Positions 32,734 to 41,000 of a DNA stretch of 46,941 bases are shown in pieces (the stretch's first letter is position 1; every line of letters starts with the position of its first letter). The notes beneath the pieces are model-generated. The model searched no databases. It was not told the DNA's origin and saw only the letters and a program-made list of their open reading frames with translations. Made by a program: the position numbers and the translations under genes. Location: assembly GCA_003245675.1 (NCBI GenBank), contig QKCN01000022.1, positions 1 to 46,941 on the forward strand. The letters run 5' to 3'. Source of the stretch: Bacteriovoracaceae bacterium (GTDB lineage Bacteria > Bdellovibrionota > Bacteriovoracia > Bacteriovoracales > Bacteriovoracaceae).

Positions 32734-34272
32734 ATGACAAAATTGCTATTCTCGCTCTTATGCTTTCTCACCTCAATTCAATGGGTTTTCGCCATCAACA
32801 TTGCCCCCCTCTACTACTACACGGCCCAATGTGGAAATCTTCTACAACGCCAGACTGTCCAAATGGGAATAAATGCTGATAAATTCAAAAGAGTCGTAGG
32901 TGCCGAACAAGCAAAAGAGCTTTTTGATGTTGTCTCCGAAGTCAACAAGATTGCCGGAAAATCCTTTGTCATTCCTTCAAGGGTTGATATGCAAGTGTTT
33001 CGCTATGAATACACGGCCTATCACACCAAAGTAAAGCTCAAGGCAGGAGGGGAGCTTCCACAAATTGTGACTCCTTACCAGTTTGGAGTTGAGGATTACA
33101 CCAAGGTTCGTATGTCCAAGCACCCCAAATTTTCTCGTCCTATTTTGGCCCACGAATACGGGCATGCCATTTTTGCCGAAAATATCTATCATGAAATTCC
33201 TGAGTGGAAAGAATTAGAAGAAACTGCTTACATGATGAGATACATTGAAGCACGTTTAGAACAACTACGCGGTTTTGTTAAAAACCCCAAACTATCACCA
33301 CCTCCTCAAGTCAAAGATCTCTCGGATGCACAGGCTCAATTGGCGCACCTAGAACAAGTTTTTAAAGAAGCAAGCAATGATGCCCAAGTGCAAGGTGCCG
33401 TTTGGCTCAATCACTTGGCCCGCTCCTACAACGAAGTTTTTGCTGATTCGGTCGCAGTCATCTATGCGAAAGATCCTTCAGCGATTGCCAAGGCCCTCAA
33501 CTTTACCAAAAGAAAATTAGACCCAGGTGATTTTCGCGACTTTATGAACAAAATGGATGGCGCCAAATGGACTCACGATGAAGAGCATGTTCTTTTCTCT
33601 CCAGTGCGCTACGCCCTGGGCAAAAACTATATTTTCAATCCTCAATTTCATGACCATGAAGAAATAGTTTTACGAAAAATTTTCAATGCGATTACTGATG
33701 AGATGAGATACTACTCACGTGCCATTCACTACAAAGATTTCTCACTACTCAAAAATCAAACAACCAAGGTAATCAATGAACGCTTTATCAAGTCAGTGGA
33801 GCAACGATTTCTCAATTACGATGCGGCCCACGTAGATTTTGACAGAATGCTGCTTGGACTCAGCGACCAAAAAAAAGTTATTCTTTCTGGTGCAACAATT
33901 CACCCCGAAATCCCCCTAACGGCTCAAGAAAAAATGATCAAATACGGACTCAACCCCATTGATGCCAGCAACTGGAACAAACAATTTTATCAAGTCCGTG
34001 ACATTCAAATTCTTAGTTCGGAAAACCCTGAAGCGGTTCTAAGAAGCCTTGGATTTGAATTGGAAAAAGCTGAAGATGGAAAAACAATCTACAACCTCTT
34101 CCCAGGAAAAGGCAATTATGCCAAAGAGGGACAATTTGGACAAAAAGTCATTTTAGACGAAAAAGAAGGGACAACAACACTTTATTCTTACTGCGAGGAA
34201 TTTACCCAAAAAATAATAATGAATAACAAAGATCAGTTCATTCGCCACAATCAGATCATAAAAATTTACTAA
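32734..34272 (+). CDS. secreted HExxH metalloprotease, uncharacterised
   Basis: A 512-residue protein with a Sec signal peptide (MTKLLFSLLCFLTSIQWVFA). Residues 140-144 are HEYGH within ILAHEYGHAIFAEN, a zincin site. NEVFADSVAV (E234, D238) gives a plausible third ligand in a gluzincin-like Glu-x3-Asp arrangement, separated from the first motif by about 90 residues, longer than most. The rest (e.g. NKIAGKSFVIPSRVDMQVF and the C-terminal half) matches no family I know. It is probably a periplasmic or exported peptidase. The ATG has TTTAGGA upstream, and TATTAT at 32705-32710 may be a -10. A bidirectional terminator follows. It is divergent from the SNF2 gene. Confidence 0.75.
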   Translation: MTKLLFSLLCFLTSIQWVFAINIAPLYYYTAQCGNLLQRQTVQMGINADKFKRVVGAEQAKELFDVVSEVNKIAGKSFVIPSRVDMQVFRYEYTAYHTKVKLKAGGELPQIVTPYQFGVEDYTKVRMSKHPKFSRPILAHEYGHAIFAENIYHEIPEWKELEETAYMMRYIEARLEQLRGFVKNPKLSPPPQVKDLSDAQAQLAHLEQVFKEASNDAQVQGAVWLNHLARSYNEVFADSVAVIYAKDPSAIAKALNFTKRKLDPGDFRDFMNKMDGAKWTHDEEHVLFSPVRYALGKNYIFNPQFHDHEEIVLRKIFNAITDEMRYYSRAIHYKDFSLLKNQTTKVINERFIKSVEQRFLNYDAAHVDFDRMLLGLSDQKKVILSGATIHPEIPLTAQEKMIKYGLNPIDASNWNKQFYQVRDIQILSSENPEAVLRSLGFELEKAEDGKTIYNLFPGKGNYAKEGQFGQKVILDEKEGTTTLYSYCEEFTQKIIMNNKDQFIRHNQIIKIY

Positions 34273-34280
34273 ATTTGACA

Positions 34281-34312
34281 AAAAAAGGGAGTCATTAGAC
34301 TCCCCTTTTTTT
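34281..34312. terminator. bidirectional terminator
   Basis: GGGAGTC / GACTCCC stem, ATTA loop, six or more A on the left and seven T on the right. It ends the metalloprotease gene on plus and the secreted-protein gene on minus. Confidence 0.9.
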
Positions 34313-34332
34313 GTCCTCATATAATTGCTTAC

Positions 34333-35418
34333 TTATTTTTGTTCTTCTTTCGCTGCAGTCTTCGCCGCTTTTTTAGCCGCTCGTTTTGCTTTGCGCTCTG
34401 CAACCCTCTCTTGAATATCTTCACGAAATTCATTCCCTGCCACAGTTCCCTTGGCCAAACTTCTCACCATTAAGAAGGTTGATTGATTCACAACATAACT
34501 ACAAAATTGTCTAAACTCATAAACGTTTTCGAATTCTTTTTTCAACTCTTCATTTGCAGCAAGATCCTCTTGCAATTGCTCTTCTGTTCTATCGTCCATA
34601 ATTTCTTGGTAACGAGCTATTTTCAATTGACCTTTTTGATTCAAGCATTGCCATACAGAAACCCCAAAACCACCCATCGCCAAAGTAACAGGTAAAGCAT
34701 AGATGGTAGAAGCAGCAGAACTAATTGCGCTTAAAATCATTGGAGTCATAATCATTTGTTGCATAACGGCCGCAACAACAGTTGCTCCTAAATTTTTCAA
34801 GCAATCACCGTTTTCAGCATTACACTCAAAAATATCACCAAGATCAAAAATTTCAGATTTATCTTTCAGTTCGCCAGTTGCCAACATATGCTCAACAACT
34901 TCTCTCAGCTTACCTTCTAACAATTTATCTAAAACCATGTAATCATCATCTTGGGCCAAAACATCAAAATCAATACTAAAATTCGCCAAGAACATTTCAG
35001 CAACTTTCTTACCTAAACGCTCTGCTCTCTCTTGCATGTTTTCCATTACAATTTCAGAAAAACGACCAAGGTATTCTTCTTGTGAACCGACTTCTTTATA
35101 AAGATTTGCTAAACGATCCATTAGAGCTTGGTCTTCGAGTAAAACCTCCAGAACAATAAGACCTTTTTCACTGATTTGTGATTTTCCTAATGATGCTTTC
35201 ATAAATGCTGTGGCATTCATAAAAGGACGAAGAGTCGTCGTGCTAATGGCCGTAGCAATCGTCCCCAGCTTTCTTCCCAGTTTGCGAAAAAAGACTTTTC
35301 GTTTTTCCTTTCTAATCTCTTTTTGCTCTTGTTTGGAAATTTGCTCCTGAGCGTATGAAAAATTACTAGCTGTACAAATTGTTGACAGCACTAATGTCGC
35401 GACTAAAATCTTTCTCAT
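34333..35418 (-). CDS. secreted protein with basic Ala/Lys tail, unknown
   Basis: A 361-residue protein with a Sec signal peptide (MRKILVATLVLSTICTASNFSYA, cleavage before QEQ). The mature N-terminus is highly charged (KQEQKEIRKEKRKVFFRKLGRK). A hydrophobic stretch of about 35 residues (QQMIMTPMILSAISSAASTIY to GFGVSVW, ~residues 225-262) could be a membrane segment. The last ~25 residues (ERKAKRAAKKAAKTAAKEEQK) are a Lys/Ala repeat like those of histone H1 tails or nucleic-acid-binding proteins. Four or five Cys are present. No homology recognised. Start preceded by AGGGAGA. Unusual for an exported protein; possible roles range from envelope-associated to nucleic-acid binding. Confidence 0.7.
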   Translation of the reverse strand: MRKILVATLVLSTICTASNFSYAQEQISKQEQKEIRKEKRKVFFRKLGRKLGTIATAISTTTLRPFMNATAFMKASLGKSQISEKGLIVLEVLLEDQALMDRLANLYKEVGSQEEYLGRFSEIVMENMQERAERLGKKVAEMFLANFSIDFDVLAQDDDYMVLDKLLEGKLREVVEHMLATGELKDKSEIFDLGDIFECNAENGDCLKNLGATVVAAVMQQMIMTPMILSAISSAASTIYALPVTLAMGGFGVSVWQCLNQKGQLKIARYQEIMDDRTEEQLQEDLAANEELKKEFENVYEFRQFCSYVVNQSTFLMVRSLAKGTVAGNEFREDIQERVAERKAKRAAKKAAKTAAKEEQK

Positions 35419-35428
35419 GTCATTCTCC

Positions 35429-35461
35429 CTAGTTAGATCGTTCTCAATTGCTATTAACTAG
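35429..35461. repeat. inverted repeat in the leader of the secreted-protein gene
   Basis: CTAGTTA (35429-35435) and TAACTAG (35455-35461), perfect 7-base arms with a 19-base spacer. The arm nearest the gene abuts the GGGAG ribosome binding site of the gene starting at 35418, so it could act as an operator or hinder ribosome access. Confidence 0.35.
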
Positions 35462-35489
35462 AAAGAGTGCAGATATCGTGCCAAAAAGC

Positions 35490-37304
35490 CTAGTGGTGCG
35501 AATCCAACATCGCATCATTCAACAAAATTTGCTTAAAATGATTTTCAGCGTCTAACCATTCCTCATCAGAGGCTTCGCTTTTATTTTGTTCCAAAGGATC
35601 TTTGGATAAGTCATAGTAAGCACGCCTTCTACTGGAGACATGATAAGAATATTTTTTGTGTCCTTTTATATATCCCAAATAACGGCCATCGTAGGGTTGA
35701 ACTAAATAAGCACTTCCTTCCCCTTGCAACTTCCACAGTGATTGCCCCTGATAGCTATGCTCCAAACTTCCCTTCGCTTTAAGTAAAGAAAGAAGTGTGA
35801 GCGGAAAATCAATTTGAGAACCCGTCTGCTCAATGACTCTTGGAGCAAGGGACGGATGCAAAAACAAAAGAGGAACCTTAAAGTTTTCATTAAAAATGCC
35901 ATTTTCCGGGGCGTAATTACCATGCTCCCCCATGGGATAACCATGATCTCCTTGTAAAATAACAAGAGAGTCTCTATCCCAGCCTCTATTCTTTAGCTCT
36001 TCAAAGAAAGTCTTTAAAAATAGATCCATAAGATAAATCGTATTTCCAAATCTCTCCTTAATGTGCTTTGGATTTTTGTGCATAAAATGCAAATGAGCTG
36101 GCGCCCCACGAAATTTCATATGATTGGAAAGAGGGCCGAATGCCGAAAAACTTTTTTCGTTTTTTCCTTGCTCATCTAAATAGTTCATCACTTTTTTATA
36201 AAGAAGATCATCCTGAATGCCCCAGCCCCAAGCATATTTTTGGCGCTCCTCTTTGGAAATAAATCGAGAATTCATGGCCAAAACTTCATCGAACCCATGT
36301 TCTTGCCAAAAAGGTCCCGTATTATCAAAAGAAAGATCTGAAAAAGAACGAAAAAAACGAGTTTTAAAGCCCAATTCTTTCATATGCTCCGGCAGGCAAT
36401 TCAATTTTACATGAGGAACATCAACCATAACCTTCTTGCGAGAGTGTGAAACTCTGCCACAAAGCGATGCAAATTGCCCCTTTGCCGTTTGCATGGAACT
36501 ACCATAATAATTGGAAAAATAGACTCCTTCTTTTACCAGCTTATTAAAAAAAGGCGTGTATTCTTTCCCTGCACCATTTTTTTTATTCAAATAATTCGCA
36601 TTGTAGGATTCTAAATAAATCAAAAAAACCCTCTGCACATCTAGAACTTGTCCCTTATCGCTCCCAAATTGTTCCGTGCGAATTAAGCTAGAAAGATAGG
36701 CTTTCTTTTCGCTTTCCGAAGGAGAAAAGGGCAATTTTTCAGGAACAAAATTGCGGTATACCGAAGTTGCAAAATGAGAAAACTCATTAAAAGAAAAAGG
36801 GGTGAAAATAATCAGCACAATAAAAAAGGAAAATAGAGAATAATATTTAGGGATGCCTCTTTGCAATTCAGACTTCGCTTTACGAAATAGAAATAAAAGG
36901 GGAATGGCCCCAATCACAACAAGGGAAATCCAGTCTTTCGCCTTAAACATTCCTCCAATAACTTGCCAGCTTTCCGCATGCTTCACTAAGGCAAAATTAC
37001 TCAGCAATAAGGAAAAATCCATAAACCCGTGAGCACGTAAATGATAGAGAGAAAGCACTCCGTACACAAAAGCCAGTAAAGAAGCGACAAACTCTTTTTT
37101 CAATACTCTTCTTAATATTAAATTAAAAGCAATAACAAATAATACTTGCTCCAGCCCCCCCCGGGAAAGTAAGAAAAAATCTTCTGCCCATGAAATTCGC
37201 TGCGCTCCCGTAGAAAAATGTAAACGCAAAATAAATCCCCAGAAGATTAAAAACAAGTAAATATGGGGAAAAAAATTGAATAATATCCATCTTTTGACTT
37301 TCAT
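35490..37304 (-). CDS. LtaS-like phosphotransferase / sulfatase-superfamily membrane enzyme
   Basis: A 604-residue protein with five or so N-terminal membrane helices (to residue ~190) and a large periplasmic alkaline-phosphatase/sulfatase-type domain. The domain shows VFLIYLESYNANYL (metal-binding Glu), SSMQTAKGQFASLCG with the likely nucleophile Thr (~272), and VILQGDHGYPMGEHGNY (Asp/His metal ligands, ~452), the order found in lipoteichoic acid synthase and phosphoethanolamine or phosphoglycerol transferases. In a Gram-negative setting a transfer of phosphoglycerol or phosphoethanolamine to glycans or lipids is more likely than teichoic acid synthesis. It ends 71 bases upstream of the secreted-protein gene. 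Divergent from hutU. Confidence 0.88.
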   Translation of the reverse strand: MKVKRWILFNFFPHIYLFLIFWGFILRLHFSTGAQRISWAEDFFLLSRGGLEQVLFVIAFNLILRRVLKKEFVASLLAFVYGVLSLYHLRAHGFMDFSLLLSNFALVKHAESWQVIGGMFKAKDWISLVVIGAIPLLFLFRKAKSELQRGIPKYYSLFSFFIVLIIFTPFSFNEFSHFATSVYRNFVPEKLPFSPSESEKKAYLSSLIRTEQFGSDKGQVLDVQRVFLIYLESYNANYLNKKNGAGKEYTPFFNKLVKEGVYFSNYYGSSMQTAKGQFASLCGRVSHSRKKVMVDVPHVKLNCLPEHMKELGFKTRFFRSFSDLSFDNTGPFWQEHGFDEVLAMNSRFISKEERQKYAWGWGIQDDLLYKKVMNYLDEQGKNEKSFSAFGPLSNHMKFRGAPAHLHFMHKNPKHIKERFGNTIYLMDLFLKTFFEELKNRGWDRDSLVILQGDHGYPMGEHGNYAPENGIFNENFKVPLLFLHPSLAPRVIEQTGSQIDFPLTLLSLLKAKGSLEHSYQGQSLWKLQGEGSAYLVQPYDGRYLGYIKGHKKYSYHVSSRRRAYYDLSKDPLEQNKSEASDEEWLDAENHFKQILLNDAMLDSHH

Positions 37305-37369
37305 CTTGGCAATTCTCTCTTGTTCATTGTATGCCTTTATATAGATAAACTATTTCAGGAGAATTGAAA

Positions 37370-39382
37370 ATGAATGATCTTCAATCATTTCAAAGAGAAA
37401 TCAGAGAAGGTATCCCTGCAAGCCTTCCTGCCCCTCAAAAATATGATCTCAATGTTAACCATGCCCCCAAACGCAAAGAAATATTGGATAGAAGTGAAAA
37501 AATTTTGGCACTCAAAAATGCACTTCGCTATTTTGACAAAAAAGATCACGCTGCTCTTCTTCCTGAATTCAAAGCAGAACTAGAACAATATGGGCGCATT
37601 TACATGTATCGCCTGCGGCCACAACACAAAATGTATGCACGCCCTATTGAAGAATATCCTCATAAATGCAAACAAGCTGCTGCCATTATGCTTATGATTC
37701 AAAACAATTTGGATCCTGCAGTGGCACAGCATCCACATGAACTCATTACCTATGGCGGAAACGGCGCCGTTTTTCAGAACTGGGCCCAATACCGTCTCGC
37801 CATGAAATACTTATCTGAAATGACTGACGAGCAAACCTTAGTCATGTACTCCGGCCACCCCATGGGACTCTTTCCTTCCCACAAGGATGCTCCTCGCGTA
37901 GTTGTAACCAACGGGATGGTTATTCCCAATTATTCCAAACCCGATGACTGGGAAAGAATGAATGCTCTGGGCGTCAGCCAATATGGGCAAATGACTGCTG
38001 GTTCCTATATGTATATTGGTCCGCAAGGAATCGTTCACGGAACAACTATCACCACTATGAATGCCGGTCGCAAAACTTTAAAACCTGGCGAAAAAGATTT
38101 GCGCGGAAAGCTCTTTGTCACTGCAGGTCTTGGTGGAATGAGTGGTGCTCAACCTAAAGCCGCAGTTATTGCTGAAATGATCTGCATCGTCGCGGAGATC
38201 AACCCTAAAGCAACAGAAGTTCGCCACGGCCAAAAATGGGTAGACGAAGTTTATAGTGACCTCGACCAAATCATTGCACGCGTAAAAACTGCCAAAGAGA
38301 AAAAAGAGGCTGTCTCCATTGCCTACCAAGGCAATGTCGTCGATCTATGGGAAAAACTAGTAGCAGAAAATATTCAAGTCGACCTTGGTTCTGACCAAAC
38401 CTCCCTGCATAACCCTTGGGCCGGTGGCTACTATCCTGTCGGCGTAAGTCTAGAGGAATCCAATCGCCTAATGGCCGAAGAGCCCGCAAAATTTAAAGAA
38501 CTCGTTCAACAGTCCTTATGCCGTCACGTAAACGCAGTTAACACTCTTGCCAATAAAGGGATGTACTTTTGGGATTACGGAAATGCTTTCTTATTAGAAG
38601 CTGGACGCGCTGGTGCAGATATTTTTAAAACAGATGGCAAAACCTTTAAGTACCCTTCCTATGTACAAGACATCATGGGCCCCATGTGCTTTGACTACGG
38701 TTTTGGACCTTTCCGCTGGGTCTGTACTTCAGGCGCCCCTAAGGATCTTGCCACTTCCGACAATATTGCTGCAGAGGTATTGCAAAATATTTATGAAACA
38801 GCTCCTGCAGAAATTCGTGGGCAGCTCATGGACAATATTGTTTGGATCAAAGGTGCCATGAATAACAACTTGGTTGTTGGTTCACAAGCACGCATTCTCT
38901 ATGCAGACTGCGAAGGTCGCACCAAAGTTGCTTTGGCACTCAATGAAGCGATTCGCACAGGAAAAATTACCGCTCCCATCGTGCTTGGCCGTGATCATCA
39001 CGATGTTTCTGGAACAGATTCTCCATTTAGAGAAACCTCTAATATCTATGATGGATCCGCCTTCACTGCTGATATGGCCGTGCACAACGTCATCGGCGAT
39101 AGCTTTCGTGGCGCCACTTGGGTTTCCATTCATAACGGCGGCGGCGTTGGCTGGGGAGAAGTTATTAACGGTGGTTTTGGTCTCGTCATCGATGGAAGCG
39201 ACGAAGCCAAAAGGCGTTTAGAAATGATGCTTCACTGGGATGTTAACAACGGTATTGCTCGTCGTGCTTGGGCCAGAAATGATGAGGCTCTTTTTGCCAT
39301 CAAACGCGCCATGCAAGTATGCGATAAACTCCAAGTGACCATTCCTCAAATCGTCGATGAAGAACTCTTAAAAGACCTATAA
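37370..39382 (+). CDS. hutU: urocanate hydratase (urocanase), long form
   Basis: A 670-residue enzyme that hydrates urocanate to imidazolone propionate with tightly bound NAD+, second step of histidine degradation. Signature runs are ITYGGNGAVFQNWAQYRL, YSGHPMGLFPSH, GLGGMSGAQPKA (NAD+ contacts) and YGFGPFRWVCTSG, followed by GRDHHDVSGTDSPFRETS and HNGGGVGWGEV. The usual length is about 555 residues; the extra ~110 residues are mostly near the N-terminus and in the middle. ATG 37370 was chosen because CAGGAG lies eight bases upstream; a TTG two codons earlier crowds that site. No other hut gene is in the window, so it is either monocistronic or the pathway genes are elsewhere. Divergent from the LtaS-like gene. 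Confidence 0.95.
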   Translation: MNDLQSFQREIREGIPASLPAPQKYDLNVNHAPKRKEILDRSEKILALKNALRYFDKKDHAALLPEFKAELEQYGRIYMYRLRPQHKMYARPIEEYPHKCKQAAAIMLMIQNNLDPAVAQHPHELITYGGNGAVFQNWAQYRLAMKYLSEMTDEQTLVMYSGHPMGLFPSHKDAPRVVVTNGMVIPNYSKPDDWERMNALGVSQYGQMTAGSYMYIGPQGIVHGTTITTMNAGRKTLKPGEKDLRGKLFVTAGLGGMSGAQPKAAVIAEMICIVAEINPKATEVRHGQKWVDEVYSDLDQIIARVKTAKEKKEAVSIAYQGNVVDLWEKLVAENIQVDLGSDQTSLHNPWAGGYYPVGVSLEESNRLMAEEPAKFKELVQQSLCRHVNAVNTLANKGMYFWDYGNAFLLEAGRAGADIFKTDGKTFKYPSYVQDIMGPMCFDYGFGPFRWVCTSGAPKDLATSDNIAAEVLQNIYETAPAEIRGQLMDNIVWIKGAMNNNLVVGSQARILYADCEGRTKVALALNEAIRTGKITAPIVLGRDHHDVSGTDSPFRETSNIYDGSAFTADMAVHNVIGDSFRGATWVSIHNGGGVGWGEVINGGFGLVIDGSDEAKRRLEMMLHWDVNNGIARRAWARNDEALFAIKRAMQVCDKLQVTIPQIVDEELLKDL

Positions 39383-39394
39383 TCATCAACAGTT

Positions 39395-39410
39395 TTTGTT
39401 GGCCAACAAA
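39395..39410. repeat. 16-bp perfect palindrome between hutU and the porin
   Basis: TTTGTTGGCCAACAAA, self-complementary in full and with no loop, 13 bases after the hutU stop. Placed before the terminator-like structure at 39420, it may be an operator for the downstream porin or part of the 3' end. Confidence 0.6.
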
Positions 39411-39419
39411 TACTATTGA

Positions 39420-39454
39420 AGCCTCTTTTTGTAAGAAAAAAGGGGCTGCTTTTT
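39420..39454 (+). terminator. Rho-independent terminator after hutU
   Basis: Stem AGCCTCTTTTT / AAAAAGGGGCT (11 bp, one G-U) with a short loop, then GC and a TTTTT run. Confidence 0.7.
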
Positions 39455-39524
39455 CATGTTTCTTTGTCTAGACTTTCTCCACGCACAAAACATTAACGAT
39501 CTTCAAACACAAAGGGAGAGATGT

Positions 39525-40499
39525 ATGAAGAAACTTTTATCAGTACTCGTTGGAGTATGTTGCTTAATCCCCGCAATGCAAGCCCTGGCCGTAGAAACCC
39601 CTTCTATTAAACTCAATTGGAGAATGGATCTTCTTAAGGAAGACTTTAAAGGCGAAGGAGCAGCAGGAGAGGAATTAAAATTTGTCATGCCTTACATTCG
39701 ATTGGACATCAAGGGTAAATTCAAAGACGATCTCACTTATCGCGCCAAATTCCGTCTCAACAAAACATTAGACAAAGATAGTCCTAATGTTGATGACTCA
39801 GGAAAAGGTCTCGACTATGCCTACATTGAGAAAAAAGTAAATGCTTCATTTAAAGTTCGCGTTGGTAAACAAGTGCTTTATCACGGAGGATGGGATGCAG
39901 TTCCAAGCTCTAAAGATGAATATGTTTTCTCTGAAACTGGATTTTCTTACTATGCCATGGGAGTTGGCGCTTTTTATAATTTCTATGGTCAAGAACTCAT
40001 CCTTCAAGCCTTAAACACCAAAGGACAAGATGACCAAAAAATGATGCTTTATGGTGGTGCACTAAATGCAAGCCTTATGGCCGGTCTCTTGAAACCCATC
40101 ATCAGTTTCCACATTCTTCCCGATGAAGGCGAAGGCAAAAATACAACCTTCTTCTCCGTTGGTAACCGTATCTCCATCTTCAACTTTTTCATCGACACAG
40201 ATTACAATCACACTCAAGTCTTAGAAGATGAAACAGCTGATGAATTTATCGGCCGTCTTACTTACAAGATTGGAAACTTCCGTCCACAAATTAAATATGC
40301 TCACAAAACCGGAACAGGCTTTTCACGTCCAGATGGTTACTCTGCCTCTTATGGCGATATCGACAACAAGCATGTCGCTCTTGAGTACTATCCCTACGGC
40401 GATGACAACTTCCGCATTCATGGAGCTTATATTGAAGAAGACGACAGCACTGATGTAACAGACAAAAAATATATCCTCGGTATGGCCGGAAACTTCTAG
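39525..40499 (+). CDS. outer-membrane porin-like beta-barrel
   Basis: A 324-residue protein with a signal peptide (MKKLLSVLVGVCCLIPAMQALA, cleavage before VETPS) and a chain of alternating amphipathic strands: LTYRAKFRLNKTL, KVRVGKQVLYHGGWDAV, YYAMGVGAFYNFYGQELILQAL, FFIDTDYNHTQV and a terminal strand ending ILGMAGNF. The final Phe and the alternating pattern are the outer-membrane insertion signal for Bam. GKQVLYHGGWDAVPSS resembles the phosphate/alginate-type porin strands. An ATG at 39456 in the same frame is rejected; ATG 39525 has AGGGAGAG upstream. The strong terminator at 40514 ends it, so it is probably a single-gene unit. Substrate not assignable. Confidence 0.82.
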   Translation: MKKLLSVLVGVCCLIPAMQALAVETPSIKLNWRMDLLKEDFKGEGAAGEELKFVMPYIRLDIKGKFKDDLTYRAKFRLNKTLDKDSPNVDDSGKGLDYAYIEKKVNASFKVRVGKQVLYHGGWDAVPSSKDEYVFSETGFSYYAMGVGAFYNFYGQELILQALNTKGQDDQKMMLYGGALNASLMAGLLKPIISFHILPDEGEGKNTTFFSVGNRISIFNFFIDTDYNHTQVLEDETADEFIGRLTYKIGNFRPQIKYAHKTGTGFSRPDGYSASYGDIDNKHVALEYYPYGDDNFRIHGAYIEEDDSTDVTDKKYILGMAGNF

Positions 40500-40513
40500 A
40501 ATAATTCAAGCTT

Positions 40514-40539
40514 AAGCGCTCCTTCGGGGGCGCTTTTTT
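40514..40539 (+). terminator. Rho-independent terminator after the porin
   Basis: AAGCGCTCC / GGGGCGCTT, 9-bp stem (one G-U) capped by the stable TTCG tetraloop and followed by a T-run. Confidence 0.92.
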
Positions 40540-40763
40540 CTTACATCTACTAACAAACCACTACATCATCCAAAGTCATTTCTACTAAAAGCTCTTGAAA
40601 TTATTGATCTTTTTTTAAGCAATGCGCTTGCAGCCCTGTAAGAATCCAATTTTAAGCTAAAAAACGTGTAATTTTTATAACTTACCAATTTGCCAACTCA
40701 GTTACCATGGATTAAATTGCTCAAGCTTTATTATATTTAACCACATTGTCAGGAGACTTAGTT

Positions 40764-41000
40764 ATGAGTGAAGAAAAAACTCCACGCGTAGAGATACAGC
40801 CAGAACTTTGCAAAGGCTGCGAACTCTGCATTTCTCAATGCCCCAAAAAAGTCCTTGAGCTAGGCAAAGATCTAAATCACATGGGCTACAACTTCGCGAC
40901 TTACAAAGGCGATGGCTGTATTGGATGCGGCGTATGCTTCTATGCTTGCCCCGAACCCGGAACTATTCGCGTTTATAAAAAAATTAGAGGTGACAAATGA
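40764..41000 (+). CDS. korD: 2-oxoacid:ferredoxin oxidoreductase delta subunit (2[4Fe-4S] ferredoxin)
   Basis: A 78-residue ferredoxin-type subunit with two cluster-binding motifs, CKGCELCISQCPK (CxxCxxCxxxCP) and CIGCGVCFYACPE, the spacing expected for two [4Fe-4S] clusters. Such a subunit passes electrons from the TPP-bearing catalytic pair to soluble ferredoxin. The ATG at 40764 has AGGAGA seven bases before it, so the longer frame from 40746 is rejected. It overlaps korA by ATGA, showing tight translational coupling, as expected for equimolar subunits. About 225 bases of uncharacterised DNA precede it with no convincing promoter identified. Confidence 0.95.
   Translation: MSEEKTPRVEIQPELCKGCELCISQCPKKVLELGKDLNHMGYNFATYKGDGCIGCGVCFYACPEPGTIRVYKKIRGDK

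Noticed and set aside
35490-37304. Lipoteichoic acid synthase proper
   Set aside because: Other window evidence is Gram-negative; the family is shared with phosphoethanolamine and phosphoglycerol transferases.
39456-39524. N-terminal extension of the porin
   Set aside because: Places a signal peptide internally; the ATG at 39525 has the ribosome binding site.
40540-40763. Possible small gene or riboswitch in the gap before korD
   Set aside because: Only a 12-codon frame was seen and no structured leader or convincing promoter was found; the gap has AT-rich text without recognised elements.
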